A stretch of 64,000 nt of DNA from assembly GCA_002104905.1 (NCBI GenBank), contig MCFE01000228.1, positions 58,069-122,068 of the forward strand, in the 5' to 3' direction. Position numbers and translations under genes: made by a program. The notes under the pieces were generated by a model. The model did not search any database. It had not been told where the DNA came from and worked only from the letters and a program-made list of their open reading frames with translations. The stretch is from Basidiobolus meristosporus CBS 931.73. Taxonomy: Eukaryota > Basidiobolomycota > Basidiobolomycetes > Basidiobolales > Basidiobolaceae. Below, piece after piece: positions 34,699 to 44,126 of the stretch (the stretch's first letter is position 1; each line of letters starts with the position of its first letter).

Positions 34699-35750
34699 TG
34701 CTATAGCTAAGTCATCACCTAAATATTCATGCTAACTGAGTTGCATAGATCTTCTACTTTGATTAGCATTCTGTCCTGGCCACCTCTCTTCTCAGGATTT
34801 ACTTGGTATTGTTTGACCAAATTTTTAGGAACCCATGTTATGATCTTTCTCAACATTGTCCAAAAGCCCCTCAACTTTGCACACATATTCTTGGGACCAT
34901 GCTTAGCAAACTCTACACATTGTTTGCTCTACTTCATCAAAAGTATATATACCATACTTATGATCTACAAGTGAACAACTTACATATATTCTAGTTCTCC
35001 ACATCACTTCCAATACTCCTCAGAAAGTTACAACACAACAATGGTGGCAAATATACCTTTGGCTTTTCAACCATTTCTTCAAGACTCATGGCAGAAAGCA
35101 CAAAAATACTGTAAACTACTCCACACAACAAAATAGAGTTTCAGAATTTGCCAGCAGATTAACAATTGATATGGAAAGATCCATGGTTCACAAACAAATA
35201 ATGTGTTGACATTTTTGGCTGGAATTAGTTGCTATGGCCAAATATCTCCAAAAAGAAGCTGTTGTAGAATACTTTGTAAATCTACCCACATTGAGAAAAG
35301 GTTAGGATATTGACCTGGCAAAGAGCACTAAAGAAAGCTGGGTGAGCAATATATGCCTAGAAACTACCCAGAGATAAGTCAAAATCAGAGCCCAAAGTGT
35401 AAATGAATATCTCTTAGGCTACTGAAATAGACTTAAGGCTCACAACCTCCTAAGTACCAGAGTACATAAGTTGATCAAGCTCAGGAATGTGTTGTCTAAT
35501 GAAATTTCAAATTCCATACAAAAAAGATATCAGATTGTGACAAAAATCTAATCTCAACTCCACCAATAGTTAGGATTGACTCTGAGCAGCACAATATAAG
35601 CATTTTCACCTCAGAGGACTCTATAATGGCTGCTCAGCCTGATCAACTGCCAAAGAATATCCCAGAAGTACTCATCACACTATTCTAGGGCTGGAGATGT
35701 TCTCCATATTGAATGGTGTAGAAGTTGGCATGTGAGCAAGAGAAATCCAG
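34699..35750 (+). mobile_element. Copia-B LTR plus degenerate copia internal sequence
   Basis: LTR at about 34699-35035 (TGCTATAGCTAAGTCATCACC...AGTTACAACA). The following 700 bp encode, with many stops, a gag-like stretch (LKAHNLLSTRVHKLIKLRNV) and then NLISTPPIVRIDSEQ and QPDQLPKNIPEVLIT, which match the post-integrase linker of Copia-A. The element lacks the integrase, RT and RNase H parts between and after these. Confidence 0.55.
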
Positions 35751-35817
35751 CATATCTAGGTAGAGTTTCCCTAATGGAAATTAGTTGCTTGTCGCACCAA
35801 ACCCAACTTTACATTAC

Positions 35818-37295
35818 CTAACTGATTACCCATGCATTGGGGCTGCTTAGCTTCTTAGTGCCATAGCCATAGGTGTCTCCATTTCCACATCTGTCCTGAG
35901 TATTTCCCAACTCTTCCCGGCTGTCCTCCATGTGCCAGCTCATCACATCCATGATGGACTTGAAGGTAATATTCTTGATGAGATTGGGATATGGTAGTAC
36001 CTGCAACTTGTCTTGTCTTCCTATCTCCCCACACAACTGCTCCATAGGAAAATCCCAAAAGGTGTAGCAAGGTCTAATATTCTCCATACACTGTGCAAAA
36101 TAGAGTAGAAAATGGATACAGTAGCAGCAGAGATCTAGGCATTTAGACTTATGTTTGTAGTATAGCCGCTCAAATCCTGTCACAAACTCCTTGCACAACT
36201 GCTGTACATGTGTCAAGTTGGCATTGGTGATCCGCTTCTGGATAAATACTCCCACATTGTCTAAATATGACTCCCAGTGCTTCCAATATACTCTAGGTAG
36301 GAATGGCTTCAGAATTCTACTTGGATAAATACATATCCAGTTCATCAAGCCCTTGCTGTTGTATTGGTGCAAATGTGTATGAACGTTGATTGGAGATTGT
36401 GAGAAGTATTTAGGGTAGCGGATACTTTGTAATATCTTGCCAATTCTTTCAAATTTCTCCAGTATCTCAATGGGCTCATTTAGCTTGAAATCCCCTATAT
36501 ACAACTTAGTCATAGGTACATGGATATTGTTGAAAAGCAAATGCATTGCTCCCAGTGGAAAGCTTTTGCTCCAACAGATTCCCTCTGTCTTAAGTATCTC
36601 TGGTTTCCAATTGATTTAATATTCTGGCCAATGGCTTTTAGCTTGCCAACTTGCTGCTGTTATATGCTGACTTCTATAGATTCTCCCTGTGGGAAGATGA
36701 TATTCCTGGGGTTGGTGTTTGGGTAATGATAATGTGTGTGAATTATGGAGTAAATCCCCTGGACCTCATACATTTGACTGCATTACTTTCAATTGTGCCC
36801 AGAAGAACCTGCTATCATGCTGATGGCTGGCGTATCTCCAATGCAGATTATAATATGTGCTGTTACATAATGGACATTTATTGTTATCCCATGGGAAAGC
36901 ATACAACATTCATCCAGCAATGGATACATGTAGCTATCCCAGTTGGATGGTGATTTAGGCTCAGATAATAGTGAAACTACCATTAGATTATTGAACTGAT
37001 ACCGTAAGAGGGGTGGCAGATTCAGATTGATGAGAGTCAGTGGCCTGCAGGATTTGCAGACAGAGCACTTATTTGATGAGAATCCATCAAGTGCTAAGGC
37101 AAAGGCATGGTCATACACACCCTCAAAGTAGCCCTTGCTACTTAACTGTTTGTAATTTTTGCCATCAAATACATTGGATACGTATGAGCCTGATTGATAC
37201 TGAGTGCAGTACTTTATAGCATTGCACTGTTTGTTGGACTGCATTAGCTTCCTCAGACAGGGTATTACCAAAATATATCCAGACCTATACACCAC
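35818..37295 (-). pseudogene. tnp2-type transposase, middle and C-terminal part
   Basis: The most informative copy of the transposase core. Upstream part (36789-37295): KYCTQYQSGSYVSNVFDG, then ALALDGFSSNKCSVCKSCRP, LTLINLNLPPLLRYQ, WDSYMYPLLDE and ICIGDTPAISMIAGSSGHN, which is the block order of Transposase_21 (tnp2) proteins of CMC/EnSpm-like elements. Downstream part (35818-36546): HLLFNNIHVPMTKLYIGDFK, WICIYPSRILKPFLPRVYWK, GFERLYYKHKSKCLDLCCY and FPMEQLCGEIGRQ followed by PYPNLIKNITF, as in DUF4218-type C-termini. The two parts are in different frames with stops between. It is cut off at 37280, where an unrelated repeat begins. Confidence 0.8.
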
Positions 37296-37302
37296 AACAA
37301 CG

Positions 37303-37620
37303 GTAGTATTATACAGAACTAGCTGTAGGCTGCCATACTGCTGTTATAATGCCATCCAAGCCTTGCTGAGAGGCCATTGAAATACTGTCAAATTTTTGTC
37401 ATATAAGGCAATTGGATGTCCCTGCCAGCTGGATCCATTCAAAATAGTTGTAGTGGGCAATAAGACCACACTAATGCCATGCAATTATTTTCACAGCACT
37501 AATTGCATCCCACTGGCTTTATCATTTGACTTTGTAGTAAAACCAACAAAATGCCATTGTGATCCTGTCACAAGATCATCAACAGGGTGCTGATTCCAAG
37601 CTGCTGGTAATATGACAGCC
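37303..37620. repeat. Unassigned repeat Y, copy 1
   Basis: Shares its start (GTATTATACAGAACTAGCTG) and at least 280 bp with 61066-61360. On the minus strand it reads as protein-like sequence with stops (PVDDLVTGSQWHFVGFTTKS), similar in both copies, so it probably derives from a coding region of an element I cannot name. It follows a string resembling the end of LTR E (CTATACACCACAACA). Confidence 0.45.
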
Positions 37621-37740
37621 TCTAAATGGGGTCATGACAGCTGATCTTGATTGGATCCCCCTGCAGGGTCAAGTTATTTTTCATAGCAATAAATATGGTA
37701 CTGGAGTGATCTGGAGCATCTAATATCTATATTTTGATGG

Positions 37741-38573
37741 TTATAGTGATTCAAATTGGGGTAGGGATCTTATGAACAGACACTATACCACTGGGTATGG
37801 ATTTCCTTATGCTGGTGCAGCTAGTACTTAGAATTGCAAGAGACAAACAACTGTGGCCCCATCTACAACTGAAGCTGAATATATGGCTGTTTGTCAAACC
37901 ACCAAGATGACTATATAGCAACAGAAATTATTCAAAGACTTGGGTTTTAGCTCAGTAGAACCAATATGTACTTGCAAGAATAATCAAAGTTATATTTCAT
38001 TGGCTAGAGATCCTACTAATCATGCCAGAACTAAGCATAGATACATAACATCACTTTGTGAGCAAAGCTGTAGCAAATAAATTAGTACAGTTAGTATACT
38101 GTCCAATTGACAAAGTTGTAGCAGATAAATTGACAAAATCAGCAGCCAGGCCACAATTTGAGAATCTCAGAAAGGATTCAGGATTGAGAAAATTTTTAGT
38201 AGAGGTGGTGTGCTGAAATATTGGACTATTTAGTCTCATTCAGCAGCTCAAAATTTACTCAACAGTTTTAGACTAATATTGGTTATTGCAGGATTAACTC
38301 CCAGCCCTATCTTTGCCACTTGCTCCAGATTTATGATCCTATGATTATTCCCCTATAGTAAAGATCAAATTAGCACTTTTACCAAACATTATATACCAAC
38401 CCTGAAACCACAACAGTATGCTCCTGAGTGTTGAAAAAATCTCCTTACTCAGTTCTAAAGTTGTATTACTTCTACAAAGGTATAATACTGAGTTTTTTCA
38501 TGAGTGAACAGCAGATCAACTATTATCACTATTTCTTGACATGTTCCTTATATCCATATCTCATCTTTGCAGC
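37741..38573 (+). mobile_element. 3' end of a Copia-C element: RNase H and LTR
   Basis: Plus-strand remains of RNase H (YSDSNWGRDLMNRHYTTGYG, STTEAEYMAVCQTTK, SYISLARDPTNHARTKHRYI) followed by a decayed LTR C (about 38211-38573, TGCTGAAATATTGGACTATTT...). Closest to element C1 at 48-52 kb. Multiple stops; the 5' part is missing. Confidence 0.7.
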
Positions 38574-38689
38574 AAGATTCACCTGTACTGCTAAGTTATG
38601 AACTGGTAAGCCCACCACAAGTCAGAGATGTGGATAATGCCACAGACAAAGAAGATAGCCCTCCTGGGAGTAAGATACCTAGCATTGGA

Positions 38690-39690
38690 GTTGAAAGAGA
38701 CAAAGAGACAAATATGTTAGTTATTGGAGCAAGGATACAACAGACCCAGCAAGTCACCTTGGGGAGCATCAGTGCATATTGTGAAAAAGAAGGATGGAGC
38801 ACCTAGGATGTGCATTGACTGTGGAGCCCCCAACTCAGTTACTGTGAAGTATAAGTACCCCCTACCTGGAATTGATGAGCTTTTGGACCTACACAATGTA
38901 CCAGCTATATCCAGCATGATTAACTTCATGTCAGGATAAAACCGGATCAGGGAGGAACCAGAAGAAATCCCTAAGACAGCATTCAGGATTAGATATGGAT
39001 ATTACAGGTACTTAATCATGAGTTTTGGCCTACCTATTCCTGTGCAACATTCATGACCTTAGTGCAAACAGTCATCTAGGAGTACTGAGAGAGGCTTATG
39101 GTACTCTACCTACACAACATATTGATATACATCAAGACAGAAGAGGAACACTTGGTACACAATGAAAAGGTCTCAAAGTGGCTAAGAGAGAACAAGCTGA
39201 ATGGCAGGCAAGCATAGTGTGAGTTCATAAAGGAGCATGTTGAATGCCTGGGACACAAAGTGACTTGTGCAGCAGTAGTCTTAGACTGCAAGAAGGTTGA
39301 AGTCATCAAAAATCTGAAGCAGCATATAAGCACTGAGATCATTCCTTGGAATAGTTTCCTATTATTAGAGATTTGTCGAGTCCTTTGCACAAATTGCAGT
39401 CCCTTGAGCTGATATTCTCAAGAAGGACAACACCTTGAAGTGGGAGATAGCCTGTGAGACTGCATTTCAGATGCTCAAGAATGAACTGCTAAGCTGCCAA
39501 GCTTAAATATCTTGGACTTTAGAAGAGAGTTTACTCTGTGCACAAATGCTTCAGACTATGCAATCATTGGAGTACTGAGCCAAGAACAGGAGGGAAAGGA
39601 CTACTTGGTTGCTTTTGAGTCCAAGAAATCAGACTCAGCTGAACAAAATTACTGTGCCTGAAGAGTGGGTATAGAGGAGAAAGAAGTTAT
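38690..39690 (+). pseudogene. Ty3/gypsy reverse transcriptase and RNase H remains
   Basis: Contains [34 protein letters not shown] and [13 protein letters not shown], the N-terminal RT blocks of Ty3/gypsy elements, then YYRYLIMSFGLP, ECLGHKV and RNase H-like LCTNASDYAIIGVLSQEQEG. The YxDD region is destroyed (PTQHIDIHQDRR in its place) and several frame changes occur. It is in the same orientation as the integrase at 42-43 kb, and both probably belong to one element now separated by the AT-rich island. Confidence 0.75.
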
Positions 39691-39873
39691 TAGAAGAGGG
39701 TATATACGTAAAAGAGTTAAGTGTGATATGAAATTATAAATTCGGGTTAAAACTAATATCAAATATAAATTTGGTTTTTAATTTTGGTTTTTAAAAAATA
39801 ATTATAATCTTTTAAATTCAAACTCAAGTCGACAACTTAAGATTAATATTTACGTAAATACAACTATTATAAA

Positions 39874-39925
39874 ATTACTGCCACAAATTATTGCCAGATA
39901 TTATTGCCAGATATTATTGCCACAA
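39874..39925. repeat. Four tandem 13-bp units
   Basis: Units of the form ATTATTGCCAGAT/ATTATTGCCACAA repeated four times without spacer, ending just before the stop codon of the minus-strand ORF. Could be a 3' end signal region or simple slippage. Confidence 0.7.
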
Positions 39926-39926
39926 A

Positions 39927-41048
39927 TTATTTATTTGCGTTTGTGTTATATAACCACATCCTATAACTCTCTACCGTTTGTTTATTTGGTAAATACACTA
40001 TCTTGTCACCAGAACTTCTCCAAAACTTTTCTTTTAATCCTAACTGTTTCCTAATGTTATTCATGTAACTAAGATGTTCCTTAAGCGGATTCCCTGGCTG
40101 TTCATCCAATATTGGAACCTTCCACAATGGCCTCGAAAAACATCTCTGAAATGTATCATCATCCCATTGTACAGCAACACAAATACCATCCTTGTTCACA
40201 TATTGTGCCTTAACTCTCTTTGTTCCCAACTCTACAGGATGATCAAGATCTTGCAATAAAAAAGCATCCTTGCCTGGAACTATTGTCGGTTTTAACATTA
40301 AAGATATTTTTACGTCTATTAGCGATGAATACAACTCGTCATCATTTGTAAACATCGTTTTTCCTTTTGACGATATTACAGGCTCATATGTTATTTTTGT
40401 TTCGTGATACAACTTAGTCTGATTCCTAAATATTATTATACCACGATTAAACTTCTGTTTCCAGAGATACTTACCGTCATTGGGTACATAAATGTTATAT
40501 CCTTTGTTTTTCGTAACATCCACTAAAATAATATCTATACCAAACGTTTCCTCAAAATACCTATAATAGTACTTACCGTCCAAATTCTTTTCGGAATTAT
40601 TAAACGTCTCCACTACCATATCAAAAGGAATGTTACATGTTTCCTGCTTTGTTACCTCTAACCCTTCTGTACTTAAACTCTTTCTTATAACATCTATCTG
40701 TTTGTTGAAATTCTTAAACAAAGTCGGATTTAAAGCATACAATATAGCTGCCAAAAAAGACGATGGACCTTGGTTGACTCCAACTCTAAAATAAGTATTC
40801 TTGATACATAAGTTTCCTATTAATGCACTCGGTAAAGGTCCCATTTTTTCTTCCTCCAAATGTCTTAACGACCCAATTATTTTTGGTTTGTTCTCCCCCT
40901 TTGCTTTTTCTTCATTGTTTTGCCCAAAATAATATTTATAAGTTTCGCTACCAGGACGATTCATATGATCTGTTGTATAACAAGTTTCCAAATGCAAAAA
41001 TTTATCTCTATTAGATAACCTGTTTTTCTTCAAACCAACAAAAAATTT
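39927..41048 (-). CDS. Giant-virus-like (NCLDV) protein, endogenous, probably 5'-truncated
   Basis: An uninterrupted frame of about 373 codons. The first ATG is at 40964 (345 residues), but the frame is open upstream to a TAG at 41049 with only a TTG start, and runs close to the gypsy junction, so the N-terminus may be lost. Lys/Asn/Ile-rich. Notable blocks: NRPGSETYKYYFGQ, then GPLPSALIGNLC followed by FRVGVNQGPSSFLAAILYAL, a region with FGIDIILVDVTKNKGYNIYV and RGIIIFRNQTKLYHE, and KAQYVNKDGICVAVQWDDD near the C-terminus. The order of an RxGVxQxxSSFL-type helix, a short I/V-rich core and a late YV..DG..V.V block recalls a large conserved protein of nucleocytoplasmic large DNA viruses; its function there is not one I can name. 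No host or transposon protein in my knowledge fits better. The absence of stops in a region where every neighbour is decayed suggests recent arrival or constraint. Confidence 0.45.
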   Translation of the reverse strand, partial: KFFVGLKKNRLSNRDKFLHLETCYTTDHMNRPGSETYKYYFGQNNEEKAKGENKPKIIGSLRHLEEEKMGPLPSALIGNLCIKNTYFRVGVNQGPSSFLAAILYALNPTLFKNFNKQIDVIRKSLSTEGLEVTKQETCNIPFDMVVETFNNSEKNLDGKYYYRYFEETFGIDIILVDVTKNKGYNIYVPNDGKYLWKQKFNRGIIIFRNQTKLYHETKITYEPVISSKGKTMFTNDDELYSSLIDVKISLMLKPTIVPGKDAFLLQDLDHPVELGTKRVKAQYVNKDGICVAVQWDDDTFQRCFSRPLWKVPILDEQPGNPLKEHLSYMNNIRKQLGLKEKFWRSSGDKIVYLPNKQTVESYRMWLYNTNANK

Positions 41049-41052
41049 CTAG

Positions 41053-41990
41053 TTTATCCACTAGTTGGTCAGTTGAAAAGAGACATTTTCTGATGATCTT
41101 GGAAGGTCCCATCTATTGTGGCTCAGACTTGTTCCAAGTGTTGTTTCTCAGCAATACAAAGTTCCCAACTGTCAATGCTTCTGGTGATATAGTCTTGACA
41201 TATCCCTGCTTTATCTTTTCTGCAATTTAAGATACCTTGGCCTGTGCCCTTTGACATCTTTACTCCAGCTGCTGGTGTCTGCTTAGCTGACTGAGCTCAT
41301 CTTCTAAGGCATCAGTAAGCTTTAGTTCTGTGAGATCTCCTGGAATCCTTGGTTCATATTCATTCACTAAGTAAAATGGCAATTATTGGGTGGTGTTATG
41401 TACTCTAACTCTGCTTGCAAAAAGTGCTTGCACTGTATACTCATCCCATCTACTGACAGCACCATTTGTATACTTGGTCAACACCTTTCCAAATAATCTA
41501 TTAAACTGCTTGGTGACACCATTGATTCTAGGGTGAAATGCCAAGGTCTTCAAGTGTCTGATGAGCTGCATTTCTAGGTAAGCTTCCAATGTATTTGCCA
41601 TAAAGTTTGCTCCTCTATCAGTTAAAATCTCTACAGGTCATCCAGACCTCATAAGGATCTCATGGTAGATGAAACTTGCAACTTCTTGTTCACTGGCTAC
41701 ATGTACTGCTTTAGCAACTGTCCATTGAGTGGTATGGTCAATTGCTACTTAGATCCAACAGCTGCACTTCCTGGTGGCTGGCAGTCTTCCAATAAAGTCA
41801 ATTCCCCATCTTTCAAATGGTCTTACAAGCCCCAAGGGAAAGAGCTCAGAATTTCTCTGTGGTTGGCCTTGGTGAATCTGGCAATTTGGGGATGTTTTGA
41901 CTAGCTTTCCAGTGTCTTGCTTTACTCTGGGCCACCATGCTCTGGCTTTCACAAGGCCATAGGTTCCTTCAATTTCAGGATGTCCACATC
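41053..41990 (-). pseudogene. Gypsy integrase, inverted left arm
   Basis: A degraded reverse-complement copy of the integrase that follows on the plus strand. Recognisable: KARAWWPRVKQDTGKLVKTS, RPFERWGIDFIGRLPAT, FHPRINGVTKQFNRLFGKVL and, further out, the GPY/F-like end. The catalytic glutamate position reads NGVTKQF rather than NGVTECF, so the copy is inactive. Together the two copies make an inverted repeat of about 0.94 kb per arm with a spacer of only a few bases. Confidence 0.8.
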
Positions 41991-41994
41991 TAAG

Positions 41995-43073
41995 CTACAC
42001 AAGGGATATGGACATCTTGGGATTGAAGGAACCTATAGCCTTGTGAAAGCCAGAGCATGGTGGCCCAGAATGAAACAAGATATTGAGAAGCTAGTGAAAC
42101 ATGCCCAAACTGCCAAATTAATCAAGGCCAGCCACAAAGAATTGCCAAACTCTTCCCTTTGGAGCCTGTAAGACCATTTGAGAGATGGGGAGTTGACTTT
42201 ATTGGAAGACTGCCAACCACCAAGAAATGCAACCATTGGATCATAGTAGTAAATGACCATGCCACTAAATGGCCAGTTGCTAAAGCTGTACCAATAGCCA
42301 GTGAACAAGAAGTTGCAAGTTTCATTTACCATGAGATCCTGATGAAGTTTGGATGCCCTGTGGAGATGTTATCTGATAGAGGAGCAAACTTTATGGTAAA
42401 GACATTAGAGGCTTACCTGGAAATGCAGCAGATCAGACACTTGAAAACCTTGGCATATCACCCCAGAACTAATGGAGTCACTGAATGCTTTAATGGATTA
42501 TTTGGAAAAATGCTAACCAAGTATGCAAATGGAGCTGCCAGTAGATGGGATGAGTATATAGATCAAGCACTTTTTGCCTGCAGAGTCAGAGTGCACAACA
42601 CTACCGGACAATCACCATTTTACTTAGTGTATGGATGTGAACCAAGGATTCCAGGAGATCTCACACAACCCAAACTTACAGATGCCTTAGAAGATGAGCT
42701 TAGTCCGCCCAGTAGACACCAGCAATTGGAACCAAGATGACAAGAGGCACAGGCCAAAGTATCTCCAAGTGCAGAAAAGATGAAGCAGAGATTTGATAAG
42801 ACTATAGCACCAGAAGCATTGGCAGTGGGGAACTTTGTATTGCTAAGAAACAACACTTGGAAGAAGTTTGAGCCGCAATGGACAGGACCATTCAAGATCA
42901 TCAGAGAATATCCATTTGCAACTTACCAACTAGTGGATAAGCAAGGGAATATCCAGGAATATTTAGTTCATAGAGACAGGCTCAAGCTTGCAAGACTTGC
43001 TACCAAAACTGAACCATCAAGATATTGGTATCACAAGAAAAGAGATACAGGAGAACCCTCTCAACTTTAGTGG
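41995..43073 (+). pseudogene. Gypsy integrase with GPY/F domain, one frame change
   Basis: Begins LHKGYGHLGIEGTYSLVKAR (zinc-finger region, whose two cysteines are replaced: KHAQTAK), shifts frame near 42165, then RPFERWGVDFIGRLPTT with the first catalytic Asp, MLSDRGANFMV with the second, and HPRTNGVTECFNGLFGK with the Glu. After a single TGA near 42738 the chromodomain-less C-terminus carries the GPY/F module (FEPQWTGPFKII, EYLVHRDRLKLA). A polypurine tract GTGGGGGAGAA follows, directly before the LTR. Class is Ty3/gypsy (Metaviridae-like). Confidence 0.85.
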
Positions 43074-43080
43074 GGGAGAA

Positions 43081-43450
43081 TGTTATGATCTGCCGCTTGA
43101 ATGTTTGAGTTAGATCAGTTTTTAGGCAAATCAATTAAGTTATATGTTTAGGTTATTAGTATGTCAGTATTATCTATCATATCAATAACATTAGTCAGCA
43201 AATGAATCAGCAGATCCTTATCAGACAGAAATAGATATATTAAGGAGGATCTTATTGGATGATGATGATGCAATCAAATCAGTCATCAGCCACAACCTAC
43301 ATTAGAAAACACAATTAGTCAGCAATTGATCTGGCAAAATGTATATGAGGAGCTGCTGGAACCTCAATAAAGATCAATTTAAGTTTTAGTGAATACAATA
43401 CTAGCTAAACTCCCTATTCCTCTACAGCTCTTATACCAAGACTTGTAACA
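43081..43450 (+). mobile_element. 3' LTR of the gypsy element, family D
   Basis: 370 bp, TGTTATGATCTGCCGCTTGAA...GACTTGTAACA, immediately after the polypurine tract. The matching 5' LTR is not in the window; the solo copy at 32529-32896 is the only other one. Confidence 0.88.
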
Positions 43451-43644
43451 CTGCCAATTGAGCCCTTCAAGATACTGGATAAACTTGAAAAGAATTGGCA
43501 GGATATTAAACAGCATCCGCTACCCAGAAATATTCTTGCATGCTCCATTCAATACTGGTATGCATATGCTACAATACATATGCAAGGACTGGATGAACTA
43601 GATGTGTATTTATTCAAGTGGCCTTCTAAGCCCATTTCAACTAA
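43451..43644 (+). pseudogene. tnp2-type transposase, short C-terminal fragment
   Basis: Encodes LPIEPFKILDKLEKNWQDIK and later MQGLDELDVYLFKWPSKPIS, aligning with EPIEILEKFERIGKILQSI and MNWICIYPSRILKPF of the copy at 35.8-36.5 kb. It ends where the Tnp2-X terminus (CCCTACAAAAGC...GATCCCATC) begins, suggesting that a Tnp2-X copy inserted into, or recombined with, another. Confidence 0.6.
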
Positions 43645-44126
43645 CCCTACAAAAGCTATTGTAATGATCCCATCAAAAGGCTATCACAGAGTTAAAGTCC
43701 CACAACTATGGGGTACTGATCCCTTCAGGACGCCATCCAGAGACCATGATAAAATAATTGCATCATAGATTTCACAAAAAACTTGGTCAAAAATTTTTGT
43801 CACAACAATGTACAAGTGGCTTTTGGTTGGTTCCCTGCCAATTTGCTAACCTTCTGATCCCAGACACTCTATCACCTCCTATATTTGCATGCATTGATTG
43901 GCCATTGCCACTTTTTCACACTCTATACTTCCTGACTCAACCATTTCTCTTGCTTTTCATGCGTATGAATAGATTTATTTCCATTGAAACTTCAATTGTA
44001 CCTCAAATGCCAATTTTAATGACCTATTCAAGTCTCTATACCCTACACTAACATTAAGCCCAACCCAACACTCAACAAGTCACTCCATTAAAATCCACCA
44101 CTTAATAAGTACTTCTGCTATTACGC

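Larger units (their letters stand above)
39691..41052. other. AT-rich island inside gypsy remains
   Basis: Visibly richer in A+T than the DNA on both sides. Its left end follows the gypsy RNase H remains and its right end abuts the inverted gypsy integrase arm at about 41053. It contains one long minus-strand ORF and a short tandem repeat, and nothing in it matches the transposon families of the window. Composition and isolation suggest separate origin. Confidence 0.6.

Noticed and set aside
39874-39925. Short tandem units as a CRISPR-like array
   Set aside because: Units of 13 bp are contiguous without spacers, in a eukaryotic context; simple tandem repeat.
38690-43450. A single intact gypsy element from RT to 3' LTR
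   Set aside because: RT and RNase H are frameshifted and have lost the YxDD box, the AT-rich island and an inverted integrase copy intervene, and no 5' LTR is found.
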